From: Fratercula arctica
Lineage: Eukaryota; Chordata; Aves; Charadriiformes; Alcidae
DNA length: 64,000 bases
Direction of reading: 5' to 3'
NCBI GenBank assembly: GCA_947846985.1
Contig: CANTUZ010000004.1
Location: 49,763,672 to 49,827,671 of the forward strand
Below the pieces are notes generated by a model. That model saw nothing but the letters and a program-made list of their open reading frames with translations. It made no database searches and was not told the origin of the DNA. Positions 13,945-27,100 of this stretch are shown here, piece by piece; within the stretch, counting starts at the first letter, position 1; each line of letters begins with the position of its first letter. The position numbers and the translations under genes were made by a program.

Positions 13945-14015
13945 CCATGTCAAGCAACAGTGGGATTTGAATCTGGGTTCTCCACTGTGTAGGCAATGAT
14001 TCTAATCACTGCCAT
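13945..14015 (-). mobile_element. MIR/tRNA-SINE relic
   Basis: The segment GGGATTTGAATCTGGGTTCTC followed by a TAATCACTG-like tail matches the reverse complement of the tRNA-derived head of MIR-type SINEs, where the B box GGTTCGAATCC reads in reverse as GGATTCGAACC. The copy is old and short. Another tRNA-derived SINE family is possible. Confidence 0.5.
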
Positions 14016-14139
14016 TTCACATTGATTCTATGAAATCACCCTCTGATTTCATTAGAAATGCCCCAAAACTAAATAAGCTAATTTGTTAAATATTGTAATA
14101 AATCAGGTTTGTGTTGTTCTGAAAAAAATATCCTCCAAT

Positions 14140-14187
14140 TTTGGGTACAAAACAACCAATTCTTTTGGGTACAAAACAATCGATTCT
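14140..14187. repeat. 24-bp tandem dimer
   Basis: The unit beginning TTTGGGTACAAAACAA occurs at 14140-14163 and again at 14164-14187, with two substitutions (CCA versus TCG near the end). It is a simple local tandem duplication lying between two SINE relics. Confidence 0.85.
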
Positions 14188-14284
14188 TTATCCTCTTCTA
14201 TCTAAGCACCTCAGAATCCAGATTGTAGTTATCCCCTCATGTGCAGAGAGGTTGTAAGTGTATTTTTGATTCCATTTGTAGACA

Positions 14285-14395
14285 AACAGCCATGGCACAG
14301 AGCAGAGAAGAGATTTGCCCAGGGCCATACGGGTACTTTGTGGAGGAGCAGGGACTTGAACCAGCTTTCCCACATTCCTTCTCTGGTTCAGTAAG
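14285..14395 (-). mobile_element. MIR SINE relic
   Basis: The stretch GCACAGAGCAGAGAAGAGAT, then TTGCCCAGGGCCATAC, then AGCAGGGACTTGAACC follows the order and spacing of the reverse-complement MIR consensus: a cacagag-gttaagt stretch, then ttgcccaaggtcacac, then a gcagg-attgaaccc block. This is a decayed minus-strand copy about 300 bp from another SINE relic. Confidence 0.6.
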
Positions 14396-15559
14396 AGACT
14401 AAGATGATTTCAGTCAGTAGACATTACCGGGTTCTTGCTCTGACTCTGGTCTCACATTTCACAGTGTAGCAGTCAGGTACAATGTTTTCTGCAAGTTTGT
14501 TTAACTTTACTAGTGTTCCCATTTACCTGCTTTCCTACTTCCTTCTTCACCAAGTTGCTGGTATGTGCATAAACCCCTTTTTTCTTCTAGGGTTTCCTAT
14601 TTAGAAATATGCAAGACCTACCCTGTCCTTTTCTAGGCTATAAGAATGATGAATTATTTTTTGCCATATCCAAAATAACTCCACTGGGAAAATCCATAAG
14701 CTCCTTACATCTTGTAAAATTTTGTTGTGAGTAATATTCTAAATTGAAGAGGTTATGCTTACTTTAAAATGCTACCATTTTCTACAGTGTAGCCCAACGT
14801 CTGTCAAACATAATAGGAAGAAGAGAGAAAAAAATAGATGATTCATTATTTCTGTATCTTTACTGCATTAGTAAATTCTAAAACAGTGCATATGAGAGAA
14901 CAAAGAGTTTTAGAGGGATTCTAGGGACTATCCTCCTATCTGTATGTGCAAACCAAATCACTGTAAAACTAATTTGATTTATCTTCACATCACTGTTTGT
15001 GGCAATTTCAGTCTGACGTTAACACCTGTATGTCATCAGAGATTGTGGGCATATATATGAGGTGGAGGACAGAACAGCAGTAACACTGTCCACCTCTTTA
15101 TTAATTATCTGGTAAAAGATCGCTGGTGAAAAAAATACATGCCATACTATCCTGACATTCAATGCCCTTTTGTGTACAAACAGTTTCACTAAGGCTTCTT
15201 GGTTCCAAATATTTTTAGAAATGTTCCTGGTATTTTCCTACTTAGATCTCATATATATCATACTTCACAAGGTTCTGCCTGTGCTCAGCTCTCCTAGATG
15301 GCAGAATTTTTAAGGACACTGGTTTATGAAAAAAACCTGGCATCTGTATCCCATATAAGAAATAACACTCAGGAGAGAGATTTCTGCAGTCGTCATGAAA
15401 GAATAGCAGAATTTAGATTAATTGACTGCTGCAGGAAAATTGCAGCTTTTCCTTCATAAAATATGATGATATATAGCGCTCATCATACGAGCGAGATGTT
15501 TTATACCAACAGATATATCTTTACGTGAAATGCAATATTACTAGTCAGTTCAGCACTCA
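14396..15559. other. Unassigned AT-rich non-coding stretch
   Basis: Nothing recognised. The stretch is AT-rich and repeat-poor with no credible open frame. Confidence 0.5.
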
Positions 15560-16330
15560 TGCAAATTACCAAACGTGTCTCCAAAACGGGCACCGTGTGG
15601 CCAGTGCCAGTGTGAGGTCTGCTGCTCCTCTGCCTCAGTGAGCCTGACCCAGAAGTTCATGGATGCTGTCACCTCATCGGTGCATCAGACACGCGGGGCC
15701 TCGCTTGCGTCTCTAACCACAGGAGACTTCACGTCTCTGTGCCTCTGAGAAATGATGTGCCAGAGTGCCGGGCTCCTTTGGAAACAGCGTTGTGACTTCC
15801 CAAGGAGAAGCACCCAGGGAGGGTTAAGGAAGGTTTCTGGGCAGCAATGGAGCTAATTCCTGCTCTCATTTACTCCAGAATAAACCCAAAACTGTGTGAC
15901 AGAAGCAGAGAAGCACATCGGTGCCTTAAACCCAACGTAATGGAGATCCTTCTGCGCCTGCACACGGCGGCACCTTCCTTCTGGACACGGGCACGTACCG
16001 CCTAGGACGGATTTGGCCCAGAGCTTGTGGAGTTTGTCCTCATTCCCCCTCTAGACGCGTTCTCCTTGTAATTCCAAAAACGTAGTTCAGTAGCGCAGCA
16101 CAGCTTGGCTGATGACGAGAGGAGGCAGAGCAACTCTGGAAACACAAACTGGCAGAGGGAGACAGTCTTTTTGGCTTCGAAAGGACAGCGCACACGTTCA
16201 GAGCCAGAATGTGTAAAGACTTTTGTTCACAAACAGAAATCCCTTGTGCTGACAGGCTCCGAACAGGGCTGACGCTCTTGTGAACGCAGTATGAAAGTTG
16301 CCTTGTATTGGGATTAGCCAAGCGAACAGT
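15560..16330. other. Mildly CpG-enriched block
   Basis: CpG dinucleotides are visibly more frequent here than in the flanks, for example CACGCGGGGCC near 15691, CTGCGCC and CACGGCGGCACC near 15953-15973, and GACGCGTT near 16053. It is weaker than a classical CpG island and holds no readable gene or TATA element. It could be an old regulatory element or an eroded exon-bearing segment. Confidence 0.35.
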
Positions 16331-16639
16331 TTGCAGCAAACAATTGACTCAGAAAATTTAGTGGTAGGATGATGGTCCTCCACTATTAAAAAAGACAATA
16401 AATAAACTGCGAACGCTCTGCTGATTTGACTTTATTCTCTCTTTAAAATCACCCAGCAAATGTTTCAGGAGAACATGCTTCAGCCCAAGGATGGCTCATG
16501 GAGTGTTTGTTACAAATATTCGTTACTCAGGGTGTGATACTCAGGCTATAGGGTGACCCATACCCATGGCTGTTCTCTATTTGCATTTCTGGAGCAAGGA
16601 ACTGATCCTTGCAGCAGTTCAGTGAAGTCGGGGACTTGC

Positions 16640-16760
16640 TTCCCCCACCTTACCCATAGCAAACTGAGGTTAATAGGGCCAGACCCTCAGCACCAAGTCA
16701 CACAGGGAGTCTACAGCCAAATTGGTCTTGCTGTGTCTCAGCAAAGTACCACAATGTCAG
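16640..16760 (-). mobile_element. MIR-like SINE relic
   Basis: AAACTGAGGTTAATAGGGCC followed by CAAGTCACACAGGGAGTC resembles the reverse-complement MIR core (gaaactgaggc, gttaagtgacttgc, ggtcacacag, then a gtggcagagcc block). The copy is diverged and gapped, so the family call is moderate. Confidence 0.45.
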
Positions 16761-19700
16761 AGACACATCTTGTCTTCCTGATACAGACTGGTTACAAAAG
16801 GGTTCTTCACTATCAGGCAAGAAAGTCAAGTGTCCACACAGTCTCTCCCGGATTGATCGCACCCACCTGAGAAGGGGTGGGCTGTCCTCTGGACAAGCTG
16901 CTGTTTCCATAAACTATAGATGGAGCACAAAGGGACCAAGCAACCCTCTTACATGCCTTCATGTTTGCTGTGGAGGGAAGAGGCTGAAGCCAGATTGTGC
17001 TGAAGTCTCTGTTTCTGATCAAAAGTTCTATATTTTTGAAAATACTTTTTTTTTTTCTAATTTCTTCTCAAATTAATTTCAGACTATTTTCAAAAAAACG
17101 AATGACTCAAATGTCACTTTTCTCTGTGAACTTTCATATGTTCCAGCTTCTCCAGAGAAAGTATTCTCTGAAAAGGTCACAAAACACAGACATAATAAAA
17201 TCCCTAGATTATTTCCAACTCTTTCCCCTCACTTCAGGCAGATGTGGGGCTCAGTGCCTCACCACTGATGTTTATTTCACTGCAATGGTTTAGTTCCTGT
17301 GCCCTGTCTTTGGTAATTAACTTGGATGGAGCTAATTATTACTGGATACATTCATTTATGTAGTATGACTAACCCTTCAGAACTGAAGTGTCAGCCAAGC
17401 ATAAAAATTTACAGATTAAAAATTATAAGATTTTTAAAAATAGCAATTAGTCTTTGGATTTTTATTTTTTCTTTGCTAACAGCTGAGCTCCACAGTCCCC
17501 AGTTTCAAGCTTTCTGTAGGGATGAGAAACTTCTTGTTGTCTAAAAGATAAGTGCCTTATTGGCTTGCATGGCTTGTGCTGGGAAAGCACGGGCATTTGC
17601 AAGAGCCCTGTGCAATGTGGGTACCTGGGAGCCTGTTCATGCCCTGGCAAAGGAAAAAATAAAGCAGCACTCAGAAGAGGACCTAAAAGCCAAGGAAAGT
17701 GGTTGGTTCACATGATACGAGCCCATTTGAGAGCAGTTTAGTACTAATACCCTTGTGTGGTGCCCCTTGCATGGGTCAAGTCCATGCATGCTACCACCGA
17801 CTGGCTGGGACTGAGGATTTAGGACCTTTGCTCTTGTATTTCTTGCACACCAGTCACCAGATCGTGGGTCTTCACACCTCACTCCCTGTCCCACCCGGCC
17901 ATGACCACTGAGGAGCCCCGGGGCGAGGGGATGGAAGCAGTTTTGTGGGAAATTCAAGGCCAGCGGCAACCCTGTAAGATCACGGCCTGAGCCCAGTTGG
18001 GGAAACTCTAGGCCTTTAAAAGGACACTTTTACCTGCGCTTTTCTCTGCGACAGCAATGTGAAGCAGCATTCTGTTCTCCACTGTCAGGATATGCCCCCA
18101 AAGGTGTCTTTTTCTCTCTTTTCTACCCCTATCAAATGACTTTTTTTTCCTCTTTTTCATTTCTTTTCTCCCTCACTACCTCAACTTGCATGAGGGACTC
18201 TACAGAAAATCATCTGAGAGTGAATAAGAAGGACCCTTCCACTGAATACGTGGTTAGGACTCACAGGCACAAGCATTTCCCAGCAGCACTGAAAGGATTA
18301 ATTGAGATGTTGAGCCAGAGCAGTAATTATTTTACCAAACAGTGAAACACTATTCAGCTCTCCCTTCTTACCTGCCACTGATGCAATCAAGGCCAAACGG
18401 AGCCAGGATATAAAATTACCACTGCAGTTCACCAATACTCTGCATTTTAAAAGCAATTAAAAGAGAGAGGTGCCCATGATTACTGTGTAAGAAAGAGGGT
18501 TTTCATTAAACAAATGGGTGTAATGCTTGCTCTAGAGCCCTACTACTGCTTCCCAGCAAAACAAAACATACAGGACTGGACTCACTTCCGACTTTCCAGA
18601 ATGAATCCATTCACTTGAGTAGAGTTACTATAGATTTACTCTGTGAGATCAGAATCAGACCTGTGCAATGAAAGACGTTAGAGGTGCTTTTTCTTTACTT
18701 TGCTTTCCTTTCCTTTCCTGTGAGCGTATTTTTATCTCTTCTTATTTGCAGTTCAAATACAGGGAAAACAATAAAAGTCCCAAAGAAGAAACTAAACTGG
18801 GGTGGAAAGCAGGAAGTAAAAATATTCCAGTCTTCATGTTTATTCTTGCCACAGGAGTAAACAGGGCTTGATTTAACGCACAACTCTGTCACAGCACGTT
18901 GTGTTTGCTTCTCCTTGTGTCAGTGAAGCCGCACCGACTGCCGTGAAATCACCACTACCAGCAAATAGAAACTGGCTGATGCTCAGGTGCAGAGCGGGAA
19001 GCTGCTATCTCCTTCCAGCTTTTAGAAACGGGAACTGTTGAATGATTTGCTTTCTCAGACCTGCACAATGTGATCATCGCCCTTATGCTAACAACAGTGA
19101 AGGGCCCTGCACTTTTATCACTATTAATCTGCATCATCAAATCCAGGGGGGCAACGTGTGTTTCCCCCACCTGCATTTGCACTCTCTGCTTTACCAACCA
19201 TCTTCATACATTTTTGTTCTTTAATCCACTTGGAACTTTCAAAAAACATCAACCACCTTTGCTGAAATTTTCCATGTTTCATTTCTGACCAAAGGTGAGT
19301 TTGGGTATTTTAAAAAGCCAGAGGAAAATTCCACTGGCTGCTTGTGAACTAAAATGAAGTGCCAAAACAGAGAAACATTCTCCCCCATTTGAGAGGGCTT
19401 CCAGCCACGTCTTGTTAGGGAGTGCAACATCAAGCATTCAACATAAGGGAGCTGCGCATAGACCTTACGAAGGTCTCACCTCACCATTCAATAGGCGGTA
19501 AAGAGCTACTTCTGGACTTGCACAAGCAATGGCAGCTTGGAAGCCATAAGATGCAGCAGGTTTCTTTATGTATCCAACTGAAGCCCTATTGAAATCTGCA
19601 GGCGTCCTTCCATTGATCTGACAACAACTCAACTGGACCTGAACATCAGCAATAACATGGTAAAATGTAGGGCTGTTGTCTGTTTGTGGCTGGCTGGATA

Positions 19701-22700
19701 CCTACTAGCCCAAAGAGTCTGTGAGCTCCCTGCCTGCCCCTCTGCCTTATAGCCACCTTTTTTCCCTGAAGCAAGCATTTTTCACAACAGCCTAGCCTGA
19801 ATCGACAAAAATGACCCTCTGCCTCTGAACAGAAGAGATGGCCGGTAATTTTCTACCTTTCCCAGCCAACACAGAACTAATTAGTCCCCTTCCAAAAGAA
19901 CCAAACCCTGGAGTAAGAAGGTCTTTATAGAGATTTTCAGTGAAGGAGGGAGGGGGGACTATTCCGTCACTGAAGAGATCTTGAAAGTTTGGTCTTTTTT
20001 GCTATGAATGAAAGTGAAGCTACAGAGATCTCCTATCTAGTAACAGAAAGCTCTCCTGGATGCAGCTAACTTCATAACTTTGCTTTGGAATGTGTGAAGC
20101 AGACCAATCTTTCCTGCTATTTAATTTCAATTTTTCTTTCTTTCATTCCCTTTTCTCATTCTGCCCATTGCGATCTTATCCCTAAACTTTTTTTTAACGT
20201 TTCCTCTCTGTACTAGTGCCATAGTGGTATTTGACTTACTGGGTACAGAGTGATGTTGTTCAGGCCTCAGAAGGAGCTCTCTGGGGTAGGACTGGAACAC
20301 GTTAGGGAAGTTTGTTATGGCCTCTGTCTTGGCTGACACACTGGGAATGAACTAGGTGCCTCCGGAGCTAAAAGCCCAGGTTGTTGCAGGCTGAGGTTCA
20401 GAGCCAGGCTGCGTAGCTGGGAGCTCTAATAAGTCCTGTCCTCTGCGGATTAGCACAGAGGGGGACTTGTGAGTGGTCCATGTGATATCTGTTCTGCAGG
20501 TAAACAGAGGATTTTAGTCTCCTGGGCTGTCAAACCAGCTCCTTTGACGAGCTCTAAATTCACTTAAAGCCATGTAATTTGAACGTGCTGTGGGGTCCAA
20601 GTCTACTTCACCCTTGATACTGCGTCAATAGGCCCATTAAGATTTAGCCAAGTTTTGTGTGGTTTGTTCGTAAACAGTCACTGCAACGTCTCCTTCGGAG
20701 AGATAAGCACTCCTCTGCCAGAGCACAATAGGTGCTGCTTACATGGTGTGAATCCATGACTTTAAAATCATCAGGGGTGGAAAAGTGCAAAAACAAATAG
20801 TGCTCAAAAGGTGTTATTAAACTTTAGCAACTTCATCATCTTGAGTATATGTTCCCAGACAGAGAGCTCATATACTGAGCTATGACTTTGACAGTGCTTG
20901 AATTATAAGCACAGTCTTGCAGAGCTTTTATAAATCAAATATAAAATTTTACCATAGGATGGAACTTTGCACACAACTCTTCAGCTAGGAGAGAAACCCT
21001 ATCTTCTTTTTCAGATTAGGAAATTTAAAAATCTGGTAGATACCTCTAAGTACAAGGATGTTGCAGGACAGTTCAGATTTTCAGTCTCATTGAATAGAAA
21101 ATTCCATGCAGGGAAATATCACATTGCACTGACATTTGATTAGAATTATTACTTTTTTTCGTAAAGCAATAGCAGTATCAAAGCTCCAGCAGTTCAAAAA
21201 TGCAGTCTTGGCCCTCAGATTTTTCTCCCAGTTCTTCTCTGAAGCAGCATCAGATACCGCTTTCCAATCATACGAACCAGAGGTAGTCTTCCACAATGCA
21301 GTGAGTGTGAGTCTCAAAGAAAATGATTTGTCACATCTGTCCCAAACTTCAACTAGAAGCACAGGCTGGACACCCTCACCTAATAATTTCTGCAACAAAT
21401 CTATCTGTTTTGTTTGAACCATAATGAACTGCTTCAAAGACATCTATGCTTATCCTAAAGATTGCAGAATCTTTTAAATTCTGCCATGACATCTCTAGGT
21501 AGGAAAGCAAGTTTACTGCCATATATAGGAAAACTCAGGTAAGGAGAGAGAAATCAGGAAGCTAGAAGTAGTCTACAGATGCTCACCAAAGCCACAGGGG
21601 AACACGTGGTTGCAAAGGAACAATATTCAGGTGAGCTGTTATTTTCAAACATTTAAAAGGGGGCATGGTTAAGAAAAAAACTTTGTTGAGAAATTGCTCA
21701 AATAAGAATTCACTCTTGGTCTTCCTTTTTGTCCCTCTGAGGAGGGACATGCACCTATGCTCTTATGTGCCTACAGCCCCTCGGTTAGACCAAAGATGTG
21801 GCAGTTTGGCCATGGCTGTCTTACAGCACAGGCAGCCAAAGCAAAGTCTTCTTGTAGCAGACTGTTCCTTGTCCATAGAGGGTTGCCCAGGCTGTGTTAC
21901 AGCTATCTGCTATCACTGGTAATATTTGCTTTATTGGTTTTGTGCCTTACATCATCTGTATGGCACGTAACAAGTCTGCAGTAGTGGGTTAACCCTCTCT
22001 CTCTTTTTGCTCATATTATCCTTTGAATGGCTGTGCTTGCAGTAGGATGAGTACAAAGGTGTTTGGATATTGATACATCCCCATGCTGAAGGCCAAGGAA
22101 AGGCTCCCACTGATTGTTGCGGGCCCAAATCCCCCACTGTTTTTGCAAGAAGAAAGCCAATAAAAACAACAGGGAGGCAGCCCTGAACCCCTTCAAGAGC
22201 TGACTTCAGTCCCTCTCCTCGAGACCCTCTTCAAGCCAAATTCCACTTTTCTATTCCACCCTTAACTTCCTGAGCTTTTGTGGCTTTCCAAGTCCATCCT
22301 TCAGGTTTTCGGAGTGCTCCTGCACACAAACCTCCTTGATTGCTCCTCGGTGTTTTAGCTCAGCAGTATCCCTTTGCACTGTGAGCCAGATGAGATGAAT
22401 GCCATCCTTACAGCTGGAAAGGAGACAACGTCACCCTGCAAAGCAAGCAGCCATCTCAGCACCCAAGCTGCTGGTTGCAAGTCGTAAGGAAGGGGTGTCG
22501 AGGTGTGTCTCAGCTCCACTTCAGCACTTTTGTGGGCCTTCCTTAGCCCCTTGGTGTTGCTTTAATGTTTTTTTGTATGCCCAGTGCTCTGCCCATTGCC
22601 TAAGCTTCCCCCTCTTCAGTGCAGGGCTCTCAGGTTTTCAGCCTTCCATGGGGAAAGGACTATTTGTCTTACACCGAGTGAAACTTCAGGGAAAGTGAAT

Positions 22701-23997
22701 GAACAGAAGAGAGCACTTAGAGCCCAGACGTTGAAAGGCTTCTTACACAAAACGCAAAAGACCTTTTCTTCTCATCAGTGTTTTCAGGAGACAAAAGAAA
22801 ACACATTTTCTGAAGTGTTCCTTGGAGATATTTTGTTTTGAAGTGGTTAAAGAATTTCAAATGTGAGATAAGGGGGAGACACTGGCATGGAGAGAGGACA
22901 ACAGCTTGTTCCTCCGAGGGCTGGGATTAAATTGCAGGGAACGCTGGCACTCAGCCCAAGCTCAGCTTCCCTGGCCCCATCACTTGCTTAAAAAGGTAGA
23001 ACTTGAAACATGTGCTTTTCACTCTCTCCTTATCATCACCCTCCCGGCTTCAACCATTGTTCATGTGCTCTGGCATTCACAAAGCCTGCATCTAGGTTTT
23101 GCTCAGGACAGCGTTGATAAGCCAGATGATGAATGTGGAAAACTCCCCCCTGAGAGGGTTTGATTAGAGCTGTGTTTGAAATCACTGGCAAAGGACTCCC
23201 TTGTTGTTTTTTGTTCTTCTACGCCCAGCTTCGGGGCAGTCCCATTTTGCGGAAGGCTGCACGATGCGAAGCCGAGATGCTCCGCTTGCAGGTGACTCGT
23301 TATCAGGTTGACAGTGATTATTGCTGGATTATGTCAGCTCTCGTTTTGACATGACACAATCCAAGGTGTTCCATGTGCCGTTCCCACTCTCTCGCTTTAC
23401 CTGTCATTGCTCTTTTCCTCAGCAGCAAAGACTTGCTTGCAGATGTTTGCAGCTTAACATTATTTGAGCCAGAAACTCTGTGCAAATCACTCACAAAGCC
23501 CTCCCCTCTCAGTCTGCAGGCGTTGCTGACAGGTACGAGACATTTCACCTCTCTAACCCTCAACACACATGTTCTCACAGCAGATGGGTGAGTGGGCATT
23601 TCATGTACTTCAAGTCAGTGTGGAGTGGCAGATTAGCCAGTCTGTGAATCAGAAAATACTGCAAGGTCCTTTTTGTGCGCTGACAGAGAGTGTCAAGACC
23701 TATCTTTTCCTACATCCATTTATCATGGCTCGGTATGTTCAAAAATGTTGTTGTTCCTCCTTAACTCTTTCATCTGTAAAAGGCCAGGATCTTCATGCTG
23801 TCTTTGCTGCCGCATTCCTGGGTCTCCCAGGTTAATTGATTAATGAACTGGAGCTGCTGGTATCTGTGAAAGACAGGGCATCTTGATTTAATGTAGATAC
23901 CACAATGATGGCCACAGGAGGCCTGAGGTAAACACAGGGTTCTGCTATGCAAAAAGAAAGAGACAGTGCCCTGAAAACCTTATGTGCTAAATAGCAA
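16761..23997. other. Unassigned non-coding stretch
   Basis: No gene was recognised in this 7-kb stretch. A small CTTTC tract lies near 18693-18718. A possible further MIR core (TATAGGAAAACTCAGGTAAG near 21523-21542) is too short to call. Open frames here are short and overlap one another on both strands. Confidence 0.5.
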
Positions 23998-24150
23998 GGG
24001 AGAGTAGTATTTTACCCTTCTAAAGTAAGGGAGGAGGTTGGAGGTGATGGAAATGAGGGCAGAAAATACACAGTGACTTGTCTAAGATCATACAAGGCAC
24101 CAGTGGGACATCTAAGAACCCAGGTCTCAGCCATGTGTCTTAGCCACAAA
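23998..24150 (-). mobile_element. MIR SINE relic
   Basis: From TATTTTACCCTTCTAAAG through GTGACTTGTCTAAGATCATA, GTGGGACATCTAAGAACCCA and GGTCTCAGCCATGTG to TTAGCCAC, the segment tracks the reverse-complement MIR consensus (ccattttacagatga, gtgacttgcccaaggtcac, gaacccaggtct, ttaaccac) in order. It is the best-preserved MIR copy in the window. Confidence 0.7.
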
Positions 24151-27100
24151 GAAATCAACTTGCAATTTTAGGTGGATATGTCTTGTTAGGTATGTGAGCT
24201 ATGTGTAGACTGCCAGCTTACTCATTCTCTCCCGGTGAGAAATGATGAACAGTCCCATCTCTAATCAAGCAGAATGCAGTGATGCACACTGAGCCATAAA
24301 GTTTCCCAGCTGGATGCTAAACTCAGCCGCTGTAAGTGGGTAAACTTTGTGCTGCTCCCTGTCTCGTTCTCCAAGAGTGATTTTGGCATGCCCTAATCTG
24401 TCTACGTTACAGGTGATTCTACGTCCATAACTCTGCTTTGTCCCACCACAAGGACAAGTCCCAAATCTAGCACGTGTAAACTCAATCAATATTACTGTGT
24501 GGGTTAGATTTTTCCTGAGATAAAAGGGAGTTGTAAAGCCCGCTTCCCAGTTAGAGTGCCAGAATGTACTGGGACTGAACTCGGGAAACACGTGCCCCAT
24601 TAAAAAAAAGAAGGGTCAATTTGAATCTTGATCTTACTATGGTTTGGAAGGAGGTTGCTGTGTGTTTTGGGTTGGGTCAGTGTCATTTGTTTTAGGATTT
24701 TTGGAGACAAAATATGGATTTTAGCCTATGTATTTTAAGTAGTTGTATCATAGAGTTTGGCCTGTGTTGTCTCTGACATATTGCATACATGCAGCTTTAT
24801 TTAAGTAACAGCTGGGATATATGCACATATGTCATCTATCAAAGATTGGAGAGGGAAACGCATGAGCTGGTGCATTTTTGTATACTTGCTGTCATCACAT
24901 TCATGTAAAAAGAATGAAGGCTCAAAGAAAAAAAACTTGCTGCTCCATCTGACCATGGAAATCTTCTTCCTTTAACCTTATGCCCTGCACGGTTGAGCAA
25001 CTGTACGGAAAAGTTTAAGTGGATAGTACAGAGATCAAAAGAACTCCATCCATTATAAATTATTTGAGTCTCTTGCACTTCAAAAAAGAAAACAGAATCA
25101 GGTTCTGTTTGTGTTCTTGTGGGTTGTTGTTATTTTAACCTGTTAGTATTTGTTTCTTTAACTTCTTATTTTGATGCTGATCATGCCCCTCATCCAAAGC
25201 CCAAGGAAATCATTAAGGCGGTGACCATAAGCTCTGTGGAGTTAAGACCCTTCATTTGTCTCTCTTGGAGTGGTAGGTAGCTGCTCTGAGTATATAAATA
25301 AAAATCGGAGATTTAGGGCACTTTAATGGATGGACAAATTTAAGGGACCAAAGGCCCTAGACATAAATGGCGTGTCTCTATTAGAGCTTTGTAGAAGGTA
25401 CCAGAATCACACTTCCCCAGGTAACATGGGTGATACAGGTGTGATACGGTTGACAGGAGGAACTGGGGAGGTCAGAGCATGCCTTTTTGGGATGGATGAA
25501 ATTCCCCTTGAAGCAAGATGGTGTCTGGCTTTGAAATGTATCATTTTGGTAAAATCACCTCCCAACAGAAGCACAAGAAACAAGTACTGGTTACAACTTT
25601 CTTTAGCCCCTCTCAGACAGCAGAGGCAGATGGACTTTGAAACACTGAATTTAGGTTTGGATACCCTTTGTTCTTCATGCCACATAAGAGAAGTCAGTGA
25701 AGTGTAAGGGAAAGACACGAAAATTGTATTTATCTTCTTCATATTTCCTCTATAGATCTACAGATTGTCTTTCCCCATCCTCAGAAAACAGAAGCTGACA
25801 TTTTATGAAAGACCCAAAGCTGATCTAACCCAGTATCTTGACTCTGACGGTAGCCAGTGGCAAATATTTGAGATAACTGCATTAAATCATGACTGCAGGC
25901 AAATTTGAAATAATCTTCTCTCTCAGAATACCCATCCTACACTGAAATAGTTAAGGAATGACTTCAGCTCTGAATCAGGAGGTGTACTATCCCTTCAAAC
26001 ATGCGTGCTGTTATGATGTGTAACTTACACCTGGATATTCTCGTTATTCCTAGGAATATACTTTTTGGAATAAGGCTAAGCAGCTCCCTGCAGCAGTGAG
26101 TGCCTCGTCCCTTCATGTGTGGTACCAGGAGATGGTGTTTTCTTTTGTACTCTTGCCAGTTCCTCTGAAAGCCACAGTGCTTTTGTGTTGTGAGTTTGGA
26201 GAAACACCTTAGGATGTCTCACAGCAATTTATTTCTATCACATTTTCTGGCATTTATCTGCTTTCTCACTTGAGGCAAGGACTGCTTACATGGGCACCTC
26301 CAGCTTGAGGAGCTTTGCCCTTAAGAACATTCCTCCCAGCAGCAAAGGCTCGTATGAATCTCAGTTAAATTCCAGCATCTCAGCAAACTGACTGAAGGAG
26401 ATATCCCCGGAGGCCTACCGAGATGTCATGGGCATGACCCTGGAAGTGCCACACTTTCCTGTGGCTGGAGGGAAAGCTGAGGTTCCCAGTGCCAGGTGCC
26501 TTGAGTTGGGGTCAGGGGAATCAAGGCATGTCCTTCATGACTTCGCTTACAACCGCCCCTACCTGCAGTCCAGCTGAGTGTTCTTTTCTGGTCCTTGTCT
26601 TGACTTAGTGGAAACACCATGTCTAACCACAGTCTGAGAGCAGGGACCTTTCAAAAGGTGGCAAGACTTACAAACATACAGCAAACCAGTTACAGATTGC
26701 ATTCAGATTTGGTTTTAAAATGCTACAAAGCTCAGCAAGTAACACCAGCTGAGTTTTGCGTTCACAACCTTCTTGCGTCCTGAAACACAGCAAGTGCCAG
26801 ATCATGTCTTTCCCTTTCCGAGCTGCTGGGTGGAAGGAGAGCTGTCATACAGTTCCCCATTAACACCACCACCAGTCTGCTCCTCACACCCAGGTTTTCT
26901 CACTGAAAGCCAATGCCTTGCATGAGCTGTAGGTGTATTTCTAAGTCCTAAATTTCCCTGGAAACATTTTCATTGCTCATAAACAACATTTTCTGTAACT
27001 CACTGTCTAAAAAGACTTGACATGGATGTCACGTATCTCCACTGGCTTGCTCTTGTCCCAAGCTTGTTTCCGGTAATCTGCTACAAATAATATCAGTTCA

